Below, one piece after another: positions 52,413 through 60,492 of a DNA stretch of 64,000 nt. The translations under genes were made by a program, and so were the position numbers. The DNA is taken from assembly GCF_035989305.1 (NCBI RefSeq), contig NZ_CP108514.1:4379501-4443500 (forward strand), written 5' to 3'. Positions within the stretch are counted from its first letter, which is position 1. Each line of letters opens with the position of its first letter. This stretch comes from Streptomyces sp. NBC_01233 (GTDB lineage: Bacteria; Actinomycetota; Actinomycetes; Streptomycetales; Streptomycetaceae). The notes beneath the pieces are model-generated. The model had not been told where the DNA came from. It was given only the letters and a program-made list of their open reading frames with translations, and searched no databases.

Positions 52413-53065
52413 CGCACTCCTCCCGGGCTGTCGCCCGGTTGATGTGATCAACTCAGTCACAAACGACCCGGCCCCTTCGCTCCACCCCCGCTACAGGGGC
52501 TTCATCACTACTACGGACCGGTCTGCCAGCAGGCTCCGCGTCGGTACTCGACCCCTTACGGTGTCCTCCGCTTGGGGCACTCCCTCTCCCCCGACCTTGC
52601 GTCAGGGCGTATCGGACCTGCCTTCTCCTGTTCCATGCGAGAGCCGCAGACCGGACTCACGTCGCCTACATGCCGGACACCACCTGGCCAATAGACGGGC
52701 ACCCGCCAGGCTCATCCCGGAGTTCTTGACACACCCCGGTTTCGATGTCGTCTGGTTTCCTTACGACACGTCAGCAGCGATTCACTTGCGTTCGTCTTTC
52801 CGGTCCCCACCTGACGCCTCCTACGACGCCTTTTCCTCATCGCTCACCACGACAGTCTTCAGCTAACGCAGCATGAGGCGGTTTGGAGCCTCCCCCCGCA
52901 GGGCGGCTCCGAAGGGCCACGAAACCTTCATCTCTCGCACAGCATCACTTCTGGAAATCGCTCCTACATGCAACTTCCTTTCATGTTCAGGACACACGGC
53001 AAGGGGAAAGCCGTCCTGGAAAGCCTTCGCGAGAGCTTCGCCGATCACCTCAACATGCTGCGCAC
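52413..53065 (-). ncRNA. Group II intron RNA domains I-III and start of IV
   Basis: About 650 nt between GTGCG (5' end) and the maturase start, on the minus strand. It contains several short inverted repeats but no sustained frame. Length and position fit domains I-III. I did not fold it or identify EBS sites. Confidence 0.65.
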
Positions 53066-53152
53066 AGCTGATTAAAGCGACATAACCCGGGTAGTTCGGG
53101 GATCCGAGCCTTCGAGCAGTAAGACCACCTACGCGCCGCCGAGAGGAGCCAG

Positions 53153-53284
53153 TTGAAGCCGTCGTACGACAGACTTCGTTCCCGAGCGAACCGGACTCAG
53201 CAGGCTGAGAGCGCCCTCACTCGCGCCCTTGCCAAGGCACCCACCAACCAGCGACAACTCGCAGACGGGCGCGACAAGGCATGA
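53153..53284 (+). CDS. Small hypothetical protein (43 aa)
   Basis: TTG 53153 follows GAGAGGAGC; the product is basic and helical (LRSRANRTQQAESALTRALA, KAPTNQRQLADGRDKA). Its stop overlaps the next ATG (ATGA), which is the main evidence for translation. Confidence 0.45.
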   Translation: MKPSYDRLRSRANRTQQAESALTRALAKAPTNQRQLADGRDKA

Positions 53285-54054
53285 ACTACGCCGACTTACT
53301 TCTGCCTGAGCCCGGCCAGTACATCAACGAGAAGCAGCTCGCCGATACCGTCCTCGGCCAGCTGATGCCGCACTTCCACATTCAGCGCGAAGTCCCCGGA
53401 CGGCACCCGACCGGCAAGGCCCTGCGTCTGGACGCCGTTCTCCGGCCCCGCGACCCTGGGCCCTGGTTCGACGACGACCCGGTGTTCGGCGTCGAGTTCA
53501 AGCTCCCGGCCAGCTCCAACGGGTACCGCGACGACGCCGCACAGATCCGTCAAGCTGCCGACTACACCTACTGCGAGTTCGATGGCCATGGCCGCCTCGG
53601 GATATTTCTGTGCCCCTCCCCAGTCCTAGGGAAGTTGCAGAGCGCTCAGGATGTCATGGCTCGCCATACGAACCGCGTTGCTGAGGAGGGCACGATCGAG
53701 TACCACAGCAAGCGGGTGGCGTCGTTTTGGCGTGCGAGAGGGCGAGTTTTCACTAACGCCGAGTTGGACGCCGAGGCACAGACAGAGCGGTGGAAGGCGA
53801 GGAAGCGACTGGAGGCGATCGAAGCTGGCGCTCGCGCTGAAGGGTTCAGCAGCGCTACCCACCGCGAACAGCATCGCCTTCTGGACCAGGCCGGGTTCCT
53901 GGTCCGAATGATGGGTGGGTTCGGTGTCGGGGAGCTGATGTTGCATCGCACTTTTGGCTGGACCCTGCTCCGCTCAGGAGATCGGCTGTGGAGTCAGCTG
54001 GGCGAGCCCGTTCGACGCCGCACCAGTCTCCGGCCTCGGCTCGGATCGCAGTAG
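53281..54054 (+). CDS. Hypothetical protein with PD-(D/E)xK-like nuclease core
   Basis: 257 aa. The N-terminal part reads EKQLADTVLGQLMPHFHIQR, KALRLDAVLRPRD, then VFGVEFKLPASSNGYR; the spacing Asp...ExK with an early Glu resembles the restriction-endonuclease fold. A C-terminal part (ERWKARKRLEAIEAGARAEG, GFGVGELMLHRTFGWTLLRS) is unknown. No partner methyltransferase is adjacent. It may be a defence or repair nuclease of element 1; the assignment is by motif only. Confidence 0.6.
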   Translation: MNYADLLLPEPGQYINEKQLADTVLGQLMPHFHIQREVPGRHPTGKALRLDAVLRPRDPGPWFDDDPVFGVEFKLPASSNGYRDDAAQIRQAADYTYCEFDGHGRLGIFLCPSPVLGKLQSAQDVMARHTNRVAEEGTIEYHSKRVASFWRARGRVFTNAELDAEAQTERWKARKRLEAIEAGARAEGFSSATHREQHRLLDQAGFLVRMMGGFGVGELMLHRTFGWTLLRSGDRLWSQLGEPVRRRTSLRPRLGSQ

Positions 54055-54302
54055 AGGTAGCCACCAGCGGCTCCGCCACCTTGGCGCCTTCCGCATGGAT
54101 CGGTTGGCCAGCGTGACCGGGCGAAGGGGTGGCTCGTTCATCAAGGCGGGTCGCCTAGTGACGGCCTCGGTCCAGCTGACGTGGCCCGTGATCACGTCCA
54201 GCGCTCACGACCCGAAGACGCCCCGCGGCATCACTCAGTCGACTCGCCTGACCACACCCCAGCGGGCGCCGGGTCACGGGGCCGCCGCCGGACGGGAATC
54301 GC
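54055..54302. other. Gap without recognised feature
   Basis: About 250 bp between two hypothetical genes. No RNA, repeat or promoter recognised. Confidence 0.35.
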
Positions 54303-55007
54303 GTGACTCGCCGCCAAGCCGAGAAGAACGCCACACGTGCACGCCAAGAGACAACGGGGCAGCCCTACCAGGCCGCCCTAAAGGACCTCCGCGACGAGCG
54401 GCTCGCCCACCGCGAAGGCGCGATCAGCCAGCCTCCCTGGGCGCCGGCCGGCGACGGACCCGTACCGAGCGAGCTGTCAGGGCTCGTCCGCTTCCACGCA
54501 GACGTCATCTGCCGCTACCTCAACGACGCGATCCATCGCGCCCGCTACACGAGCCTGCCGTTCTACGAGTGGCAGCGCATGACGCTGTACCACCTGACCG
54601 ACGCCCTGGAACACCTGAACCTCCTCATCGGCACGGTTACGGCCTACCTGCAGGAACAGCGTGTCGCCCCCGGACAGATCCGGTCCCACCTGCAGGTAAG
54701 TAGCGACAACGCAGTCCAGGCGTTCATCACGCCCAGTGCTGTGGCCCACCTCGCCGGGCTGACGGGCAAGACCTCCACGGAGGGCCGGCCCAGTGTCTGG
54801 CACAACGTCGGCGCGTCCATCGCCGACGGCACCGGGTGGGCGTGTCCAGAGCGCGAGGACGCGCTCGAAGCCGCACTCGCCGCCCTCTATGGCAACCATC
54901 CAGATGACGAGCAAGCGTTCGACAACCTGCCAGCTCCTCTCAAGGAGCGAGCCTTGGCCCTCAACGAACTCCTCCGGACCTTCACCGACCCACCGAGCAC
55001 GACATAG
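54303..55007 (+). CDS. Hypothetical protein
   Basis: 234 aa from GTG 54303. The sequence is soluble and mainly helical (FHADVICRYLNDAIHRARYT, FYEWQRMTLYHLTDALEHLN, LIGTVTAYLQEQRVAPGQIR). No domain recognised. It is the last gene before the right attachment site of element 1, a place where accessory or defence genes collect. Confidence 0.6.
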   Translation: MTRRQAEKNATRARQETTGQPYQAALKDLRDERLAHREGAISQPPWAPAGDGPVPSELSGLVRFHADVICRYLNDAIHRARYTSLPFYEWQRMTLYHLTDALEHLNLLIGTVTAYLQEQRVAPGQIRSHLQVSSDNAVQAFITPSAVAHLAGLTGKTSTEGRPSVWHNVGASIADGTGWACPEREDALEAALAALYGNHPDDEQAFDNLPAPLKERALALNELLRTFTDPPSTT

Positions 55008-55085
55008 CTGGTCCGCCAGCCGGTCCTGGCGAAGGTTTCGCGTGGCGCCCGCGGGGCGCTGACCAGCAACGTCTGGCGGTTCTCT

Positions 55086-55108
55086 GGTCTCAGTTCTGGT
55101 CTCATTCA
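55086..55108 (+). repeat. Right arm-type repeats of element 1
   Basis: TGGTCTCAGTT at 55086-55096 and TGGTCTCATTC at 55098-55108, same 12-bp spacing as the pair near attL. A GGTCAGGAC segment follows before the core, as before the other right-hand att copies. Confidence 0.6.
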
Positions 55109-55200
55109 CCCCCGTCCGGGGGCGTCTGGACGGGGTCGCCCCGAACGCTCCGCCGCAGGTCAGGACGCCCCTGACCCCCTCCGGACAGCCATACGAACAT

Positions 55201-55255
55201 TTGGAAAGCGTGTTGGGGGCAACCCCTCACGAGTTCGAATCTCGTATCCTCCGCA
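55201..55255 (+). repeat. att copy 2: junction of elements 1 and 2
   Basis: Exact 55-bp copy of 25064-25118. It is the right end of element 1 and the left end of element 2. Confidence 0.93.
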
Positions 55256-55275
55256 GCCGCCTGAACAGGCGAAAC

Positions 55276-55310
55276 GAAGAACCCGGACCGCTCCAGCGGC
55301 CGGGTTCTTC
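55276..55310 (+). terminator. Hairpin behind att copy 2
   Basis: GAAGAACCCGG...CCGGGTTCTTC, positioned relative to the att core as the terminator behind tRNA-Ser is. Confidence 0.65.
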
Positions 55311-55531
55311 GGCATGCCCTGGTCTCATTTGCAGTCTCGTTCATCTCCGGCATTCGCGACATTTCGCGCACCGTGCCGGGATCATGCGCGATCCGGCTCA
55401 TCAGCAGCTCGGTCTCCGTGGGTGAACTCCCCACCGAGTGCCGACGGAGAACCCGTCGAATGCGCCATCCTTGGCTCCGCCCGGGCCTGCTCCGGCCCGA
55501 GCCGTGTTCCCGGCCTCGCGAGGTGTTCCCC

Positions 55532-56536
55532 ATGACGTCCCGATCCACGCTGACGGCCTGGCTGGCCGGACTCGACGCCCCGCGGCTGGCACGCGTACTC
55601 GGGATACGGAAGGACGCCGTGGCGCCACCGGAGCCACGTTCCATGGAGGAGTTGGCGGAACGCCTTCTGCGGCCCGGCTCGGTCGCGCTCGTCCTGCCGC
55701 AGCTGGCCCTGCCGCACCTCCAAGCGGCCGAGGCCCTGGCCGCCTTGGGAACGCCCTTGTCGCGCGGCGACCTGGCGAGGGCGCTGGGAGCGACGGCGCC
55801 CACTGTCGCTCGGGCGCTGGACGGCGTGCTGGTGGCTCTGGCCGATCACGCTCTGGTCTGGCCGGACGGCGATGGGAAGCTCGCCATGGCCGCACCGCTG
55901 CGGCAGGCGTGGGACGCGCCACTGGGTCTTGACGCTCCATTGGACGAGCTGCTGGAGAGTGTGACCTCCGAGGAGCTGCGCGGCATGCTCGTGGCACTGG
56001 GCATCAAGCCGCCCGGCACGCGGCAACAGCGCACGACCGCCGTCCTGGAACACCATGGCGATCAGCAACGCGTCGCCGCAGTGATCGCCAAGGCTCCTTC
56101 GGCCACCCGCCGGCTGCTTGAGCGCCGGGCGAAGTCCGCACCGCGACACACGGAGTTCGTCGTGTTCGGAGCCCCCGGGGCCGACTCGCCGGGCGAGCGA
56201 TGGGCCCTGGACCGGGGGCTCCTGGTCCGGAACCGCCATGGGTACGGGCAGGCCCGTATGCCCGCCGAGGTGACACTCGCGCTGCGCGGGCCGGGCTGGT
56301 CGGCCCCGTTCGAGCCCTTCCCGCCCGTCGCGGAGCCGGTGTCCGTCACCGCCGTGGAGGTGGATCGGGAGTCGATGGCGGCGGCTGCGGCGTTCGCGGC
56401 ACAGGCTGCCTCGGTCCTGTCCGCCTCCTCGTCCGCTCCGCCGGCCAAGCTCAAGTCCGGTGGGATCGGCGCACGTGAACTGGCCAGAATCGCCAAGGCG
56501 GCGCAGGCCGACGGCGCTGTCGTACGCATCACCTGA
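55532..56536 (+). pseudogene. Helicase-associated (XPB/Ssl2-type) protein, N-terminal part, cut by IS3
   Basis: 334 codons from ATG 55532 (MTSRSTLTAWLAGLDAPRLA). The sequence LAERLLRPGSVALVLPQLAL, TSEELRGMLVALGIKPPGTR and HTEFVVFGAPGADSP-type segments match the N-terminal half of large Streptomyces proteins annotated as helicase C-terminal domain-containing. The frame stops at a TGA that belongs to the IS3 end, right after AKAAQADGAVVRIT. The missing C-terminal helicase-associated region is not found beyond the IS, so it was deleted. Upstream, an in-frame stretch to 55373 is probably untranslated. Confidence 0.7.
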
Positions 56537-56602
56537 GGCGACTCCCGTGGTGTGGACACACCTGACAATGGATCTTGGTGATCCTGGAAGGTGTAGATCC
56601 AC

Positions 56603-56911
56603 ATGGCACGGCCCTCGAAGTACAGTGCGGAGTTCCGGTCCGACGCGATCGCGTTGTGGCGGGCCTCGGCTGGCAGGCGGACGTTCAAGGACGTCGCGGT
56701 CGATCTGAATGTCAACCCCGAGACACTGCGGACCTGGGTGCGTGACGCCGACAGGTCTCCGGCCGCTGCCGGCACGTCGCAGGACACCGAGGCCGAGCTG
56801 GCCCGGTTGCGGGCGGAGAACGCCCGGCTGGCCAAGGCGGAGAAGGAATGGCAGCTCGAGCGGGAGATCCTGCGCCGGGCAGCGGCGTATTTCGCCCGGG
56901 AGATGAAGTGA
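56603..56911 (+). CDS. IS3 transposase OrfA
   Basis: 102 aa helix-turn-helix and leucine-zipper protein: SKYSAEFRSDAIALWRASAG, VAVDLNVNPETLRTWVRDAD, then the coiled coil ARLRAENARLAKAEKEWQLE. Its stop overlaps the OrfB GTG by 2 nt, with frameshift fusion to OrfAB expected. Confidence 0.92.
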   Translation: MARPSKYSAEFRSDAIALWRASAGRRTFKDVAVDLNVNPETLRTWVRDADRSPAAAGTSQDTEAELARLRAENARLAKAEKEWQLEREILRRAAAYFAREMK

Positions 56912-57807
56912 AGACCGCCGCTTGGGACTTCATCTCCGCCCACGCCGAGAGGTTCGGCATCAAGCGGATATGCCGGGTCCTGGAAGTCTCCCGCTCCGGC
57001 TACTACCGGTGGACCGCCGACGCGGAAGCTCGAACCGTACGGCAGGCTGAGGAGGACGCCCTGGTCGCCGAGATCAGAGAGATCCATGCCGAACACCGCG
57101 GGAACTACGGCGCGCTTCGCGTCCATGCCGAACTGCGCGGCTTCGGCCATACAGTCAACCGCAAGCGGGTCGCCAGGCTGATGCGCAAGAACGGCATCGT
57201 CGGCCGTCACCTGCGCAAGAAGAAGCGCACCACCATCGCGGACCGTCTGGCCCCGCCGGTGTCGGACCTGGTCCAGCGGGACTTCACCGCTGGCGCGCTG
57301 GACGAGAAGTGGTGCGGTGACATCACATACGTGCAGGTCGGCGCCACGTGGCTCTACCTCGCCTGCGTCATTGACATCCGCTCGCGCCGGGTGCTCGGCT
57401 ACTCGATGGCCCCACACATGCGGGCCGGCCTCGTCATCGACGCGCTCCAGGCCGCGGTCACGGCCCGCGGCGGCGAAGTCACCGGGGTGATCTTCCACGC
57501 GGACCGCGGATCGCAATATACGTCGGCCGCGTTCGCCCAGGTCTGCGACCGGTACGACATCCGCAGGAGCATGGGCAGAGTCGGCTCGAGCTATGACAAC
57601 GCCCTGGCCGAGAGTTTCTGGCAGGGACTGAAGCGAGAAACGATGTACGGGAAGCTGTTCTTGACGATGCAACAGGCGAGGCTGGAGATCTTCCAGTGGC
57701 TCACCTACTACAACGCCCGCCGCCGTCATAGCGCGCTGGGCTACCTCTCCCCAATGGAGTTCGAACAACAGCACCACAGGACAGGTAAACTCCAACTCGC
57801 AGCATGA
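56908..57807 (+). CDS. IS3 transposase OrfB
   Basis: 299 aa with the intact DDE core: EKWCGDITYVQVGATWLYLA, VIFHADRGSQYTSAAFAQ and SYDNALAESFWQGLKRE. HRGNYGALRVHAELRGFGH is the usual N-terminal landmark. Expressed either from GTG 56908 or as a frameshifted OrfAB. The element looks competent. Confidence 0.93.
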   Translation: MKTAAWDFISAHAERFGIKRICRVLEVSRSGYYRWTADAEARTVRQAEEDALVAEIREIHAEHRGNYGALRVHAELRGFGHTVNRKRVARLMRKNGIVGRHLRKKKRTTIADRLAPPVSDLVQRDFTAGALDEKWCGDITYVQVGATWLYLACVIDIRSRRVLGYSMAPHMRAGLVIDALQAAVTARGGEVTGVIFHADRGSQYTSAAFAQVCDRYDIRRSMGRVGSSYDNALAESFWQGLKRETMYGKLFLTMQQARLEIFQWLTYYNARRRHSALGYLSPMEFEQQHHRTGKLQLAA

Positions 57808-57940
57808 ACCCCTGTGTCCACACTCCGGGGGTCACCTCACTCATTCGCCCCCGTCCGGGGCTGTTCGGACGGGGGCGACCCGGACGCTCCACAGCGGGTC
57901 AGGACGGGTACGACCTCAGCCGGACGGGCGTACGAACATG

Positions 57941-57992
57941 TGGAAAGCGTGTTGGGGGCAACCCCTCACGAGTTCAATCTCGTATCCTCCGC
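57941..57992 (+). repeat. att copy 3: junction of elements 2 and 3
   Basis: 52 bp from TGGAAAGCG to CCTCCGC, with one base missing in the T loop (GTTCAATC instead of GTTCGAATC). The same deletion is in copy 4. The identity with copy 4 extends 63 bp downstream (57993-58055 equals 60670-60732). Confidence 0.9.
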
Positions 57993-58013
57993 CAGTGCCT
58001 CACCGGGCACTTG

Positions 58014-58045
58014 AAGGCCCCGACCGGGAAACCGGCCGGGGCCTT
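58014..58045 (+). terminator. Hairpin behind att copy 3
   Basis: AAGGCCCCGACCGG-GAAA-CCGGCCGGGGCCTT, a strong stem with one mismatch; identical copy at 60691-60722. Confidence 0.75.
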
Positions 58046-58055
58046 CTGCGTTCCC

Positions 58056-58078
58056 TGGTTGCAGTTTTGGTTGCACTT
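58056..58078 (+). repeat. Left arm-type repeats of element 3
   Basis: TGGTTGCAGTT (58056-58066) and TGGTTGCACTT (58068-58078), 12 bp apart, a variant of the TGGTCTCAGTT pair of element 1. Confidence 0.6.
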
Positions 58079-58271
58079 GTATCTGACATTTCACCCATTT
58101 CGCCTAGATGCACGCTGGTCTCTGGGGTGGCACGCCACCCGCCCAGACTCTCCGGCGTAGGTACCCGGCGCCTCTCCAGCCCGTGGGAGCCACAGGGGGG
58201 CCGACCCGCTCCCGAGCCCCACAGACGACGCGGCGGTCCGTGCGGGGCAGGTGCGGACTCCGCTCGCCGCA

Positions 58272-58697
58272 TCACGTGCCGTCTATCCAGTACCGCTGAA
58301 GACGGGCCACGGCATCCTCCTTGGTCAGCTCGGAGACCGCCGCCTCCGAGAGACCGACCCGGCGGATCAGCAGATAGACCAGATCCGCCGGCAGTGACTC
58401 CTTCGGCGCGGGCGGTGCTCCCCGGTCGGGGAGCCTGCCGTCGATCACGCAACCCCAGAACTCATTTTCGGTGACATCCAGCTGATCGCGAAGGATGTGG
58501 CTCCACATCGCGGCACCGTAGACCGTGCGATCGACCGGGTGTGAGATGCGGGTCCGCAGGATGCGTCCGTCGTGCAGGGTCAGCTCGTAGGTGACGTGAT
58601 GCGTACCTGTACGCCCACGAGCGTCCCGCACTCGCTCCCACCCCTCGACGACACAGAACCGGTCATGCCGCTCACGGTCTGGCTGCGGTCGACTCAC
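58272..58697 (-). CDS. Toxin-like component of a toxin-antitoxin operon
   Basis: 141 aa from GTG 58697, overlapping the antitoxin stop by 4 nt. The sequence RHDRFCVVEGWERVRDARGR, HHVTYELTLHDGRILRTRIS, VYGAAMWSHILRDQLDVTEN and a C-terminal helical part match Streptomyces proteins annotated as cytotoxic translational repressor of toxin-antitoxin stability systems. Mode of action unproven; it would be expected to act on RNA or translation. Together with the gene upstream it would stabilise element 3. Confidence 0.72.
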   Translation of the reverse strand: MSRPQPDRERHDRFCVVEGWERVRDARGRTGTHHVTYELTLHDGRILRTRISHPVDRTVYGAAMWSHILRDQLDVTENEFWGCVIDGRLPDRGAPPAPKESLPADLVYLLIRRVGLSEAAVSELTKEDAVARLQRYWIDGT

Positions 58698-59110
58698 CGC
58701 TGCGCTCCCACCAGCCAGTCAGCCAGCTGACGGTCGTCGCTCAAGGCAATCAGCTGCACCAGGCCCCAGTTGTCCTGGTGATTGGGGGCCAACCGCAGCC
58801 GCTCCTGCCAGTCGTCGGCATACTCCCGCAGAGCGTCGACCATCTCGTTCACGGCCCCGTCGAAGCTGGATGCATCGGCCGCGACAGGGAGCCCTGGGAT
58901 GAAGATCGCCCACCCGTCCGCTTCCGCAACGACCTCAGCCTTGGATGGGCATACCGAGGACAGGTACCGGCGAAGTCGTTCAACATCCACGACCGCAGCG
59001 CACCCGGCCGCTCGACGCACGGTCGCGACCCGCCCCTCGCCCGCGGCGTCGAGGAGCTCTTTCAGGTGCGTACGCGCTTCGGTGTAGTTCTCGTAGTGCA
59101 CTGCGGACAT
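58694..59110 (-). CDS. Phd/YefM-like antitoxin
   Basis: 138 aa starting MSAVHYENYTEARTHLKELL, the Phd/YefM pattern of an N-terminal DNA-binding fold (ARTHLKELLDAAGEGRVATV, AAVVDVERLRRYLSSV). A C-terminal extension (FDGAVNEMVDALREYADDWQ, HQDNWGLVQLIALSDDRQLA) resembles a HicB-like or toxin-binding region. It is first in the operon, with a palindromic operator 45 nt upstream, and is coupled to the toxin by a GTGA overlap. Confidence 0.8.
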   Translation of the reverse strand: MSAVHYENYTEARTHLKELLDAAGEGRVATVRRAAGCAAVVDVERLRRYLSSVCPSKAEVVAEADGWAIFIPGLPVAADASSFDGAVNEMVDALREYADDWQERLRLAPNHQDNWGLVQLIALSDDRQLADWLVGAQR

Positions 59111-59154
59111 GGCGACCTCCGTTGGGGCTCCAGAGGACCAGAGTGCTCCTACGC

Positions 59155-59186
59155 GATAAGTACGTCAAGTACGTAGAGTACTTATC
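59155..59186. promoter_or_regulatory. Palindromic operator of the toxin-antitoxin operon
   Basis: GATAAGTAC-N14-GTACTTATC, with a further AGTACGT in the spacer, so AGTAC occurs three times in 30 bp. It is markedly AT-rich against the surroundings and lies 45 nt upstream of the antitoxin ATG, the expected position of an autoregulatory site. Confidence 0.6.
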
Positions 59187-59270
59187 CTGCCCTGCTCACA
59201 CCTATGAGCAGCGTCGGAGCAAACCCCTCGCCGCGCTCCGTTTCACGCACCTCATCGGCTCACATCGCCG

Positions 59271-60377
59271 TCAACCTATGCCGAAGTGCCGGGAGACCTC
59301 GTCGATCGTGAAGTGGGCGCGGAGCTTGCAGGCGGTGTTCTGGTTGGCGAAGAAGCCTGTCCGCCACAACGCCTTCTCGCGTGGCACGGCCTGCTCCCAG
59401 TCAACCGGAACGACCCATTCGCGACGATCCTCCCTGTCAGTCTCCTCTGCCGCACCGCCGTGCGGTCGGTAGCTTCCTTTGAGTGAAAGGTCGGCCATCC
59501 GTCGACTCTCGCCGGCAACGGTGAGTACGGCGTCTTGGAAGGGCTTGGGCTCGCCGGAGACCGTGCCCACACCCACGTACCCCACCTTGGGAATGTGGGT
59601 GAATACCCGCGCCCCTGAGGGCAGGGAACGGAGCGTTCGGGAGAACCAGTCCCCGCCGCCGGCCGACACGAAGCCGTACTGAAGCGCGTCATCCCAGCTC
59701 CGCCCGCCGGGCTCATCACCGAAGGAGACGTACCAGTCCGTGCCGTTCCATGGCTCCTGCTTCCCACGTCCCTTCGTTCCCGCCACCGGCGCCACTGCCT
59801 CGGCCTCGTCCATCAGCCAGGTGCGCGCCAGATAGGAGCGACCCTCGTCCTCGAAGTAACGGAAGAACAGCACGTTGACGGGAACCCGGTAGCCGGACGC
59901 CAGGTAGGTGACGATCCGCTCGGTCGCCGCGTCGATCTCACTCGCGACCACTGTGAGGGTGTGGCTGCTGTTCAGCACCTCCGGCGGGCTGCCGCCGAAT
60001 CGCAGCGCGAATGCCTCGTCCAGCTCCTCCACCAGCCCGCGGCTCCGGGCGTACCTCGTGTAGATCTCGCGCACTTGCTCGTTGGCGAGCTCCTGGACCC
60101 ACGAGCCGTAGTCGAGAACCTGTGCAACTACCTCCCGCGGAGTGCGGTCCCGTTTGAGCTCCAGAACATGCAGGCCCCCCTCGGAGTCCATGCCGAGCAA
60201 GTCGACGTACTTGCCGTGGTCCGTCTGCACCTGCCGACCGATCAGCAGGAGCGGCCTCCCCAATATTTCCGGATCGGCCTCTATGAGCTCCTCCAGCCTC
60301 GACTCCATAGGCATCGTCCGCGTAGCGACCCGCACCGGCCGGTCGTCCACCCGCCACAACCCGAACTCCAGCGGCAT
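59271..60377 (-). CDS. NucS-like (DUF91) nuclease-domain protein
   Basis: 368 aa starting MPLEFGLWRVDDRPVRVATR. The part up to about residue 100 matches the nuclease domain of NucS/DUF91: LEELIEADPEILGRPLLLIG, GKYVDLLGMDSEG and GLHVLELKRDRTPREVVAQV (Asp followed by ExK), then VLDYGSWVQELANE. The remainder is not the usual NucS N-terminal domain, so the order is nuclease first and a large unknown domain behind (SWDDALQYGFVSAGGGDWFS, IPKVGYVGVGTVSGEPKPF), which looks like a small beta-barrel or ASCH/PUA-like reader. Restriction-like defence is a reasonable hypothesis. GTG 60380 is an alternative start. Confidence 0.75.
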   Translation of the reverse strand: MPLEFGLWRVDDRPVRVATRTMPMESRLEELIEADPEILGRPLLLIGRQVQTDHGKYVDLLGMDSEGGLHVLELKRDRTPREVVAQVLDYGSWVQELANEQVREIYTRYARSRGLVEELDEAFALRFGGSPPEVLNSSHTLTVVASEIDAATERIVTYLASGYRVPVNVLFFRYFEDEGRSYLARTWLMDEAEAVAPVAGTKGRGKQEPWNGTDWYVSFGDEPGGRSWDDALQYGFVSAGGGDWFSRTLRSLPSGARVFTHIPKVGYVGVGTVSGEPKPFQDAVLTVAGESRRMADLSLKGSYRPHGGAAEETDREDRREWVVPVDWEQAVPREKALWRTGFFANQNTACKLRAHFTIDEVSRHFGIG

Positions 60378-60492
60378 CACGCGCTCCCCCACACGGTCCG
60401 ATACACCCGAACGAGTCAAGCAGATCCTTGAGACAACGAGGCCCTGAATGTGGGCACGAAAGGGAGGCGGCAACGGCCAGTCGGGCGGACCA

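Larger units (their letters stand above)
48813..53065 (-). mobile_element. Group II intron, interrupted by a serine-recombinase element
   Basis: On the minus strand the element begins GTGCG (53065), has about 650 nt of RNA domains before the maturase ORF, a reverse transcriptase/maturase, and ends with a 34-nt domain V, a domain VI hairpin and CTAC (48813). Boundaries were set by the GTGCG and terminal AY rules and by continuity of the creatininase frame; they may be off by a few bases. Without its 2.26-kb insertion it is about 2.0 kb. Confidence 0.82.
25064..55255. mobile_element. Element 1: about 30-kb integrative mobilizable element in tRNA-Ser(GGA)
   Basis: Bounded by identical 55-bp copies of the tRNA-Ser 3' end. 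It carries an integrase and excisionase, XRE regulators, a replication-type DnaB-like protein with iteron-like repeats, MobC plus relaxase, a restriction-modification pair at its left end, a possible biosynthetic cargo cluster, three IS elements and a group II intron. No FtsK/TraB translocase and no type IV secretion genes are present, so transfer would need a helper. Paired 11-bp arm-type repeats lie inside both ends. Confidence 0.88.
56534..57839 (+). mobile_element. IS3-family insertion sequence
   Basis: Imperfect terminal inverted repeats: TGAGGCGACTCCCGTGGTGT at 56534 and complement of TGAGGTGACCCCCGGAGTGT ending at 57839, both continuing GGACACA. The bases outside (ACC left, CTC right) do not form a duplication, so a deletion has removed one original flank. 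Confidence 0.88.
55201..57992. mobile_element. Element 2: 2.7-kb cis-mobilizable remnant
   Basis: Bounded by att copies 2 and 3. It has a left terminator and arm-like pair (TGGTCTCATTT at 55320 and CAGTCTCGTTC near 55332) but no integrase. It contains a truncated helicase-associated gene and an IS3. The right arm repeats are missing; the sequence resumes at the conserved CTCATTCGCCCCCGTCC immediately after the IS3. Confidence 0.7.

Noticed and set aside
52863..53048. 62-codon minus-strand ORF in the intron 5' region
   Set aside because: It lies in the part of the group II intron expected to fold as structured RNA and has no ribosome site or similarity.
25064..55255. Calling element 1 a self-transmissible AICE
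   Set aside because: No FtsK/SpoIIIE-type transfer ATPase or type IV secretion genes were found; only MobC and a relaxase.
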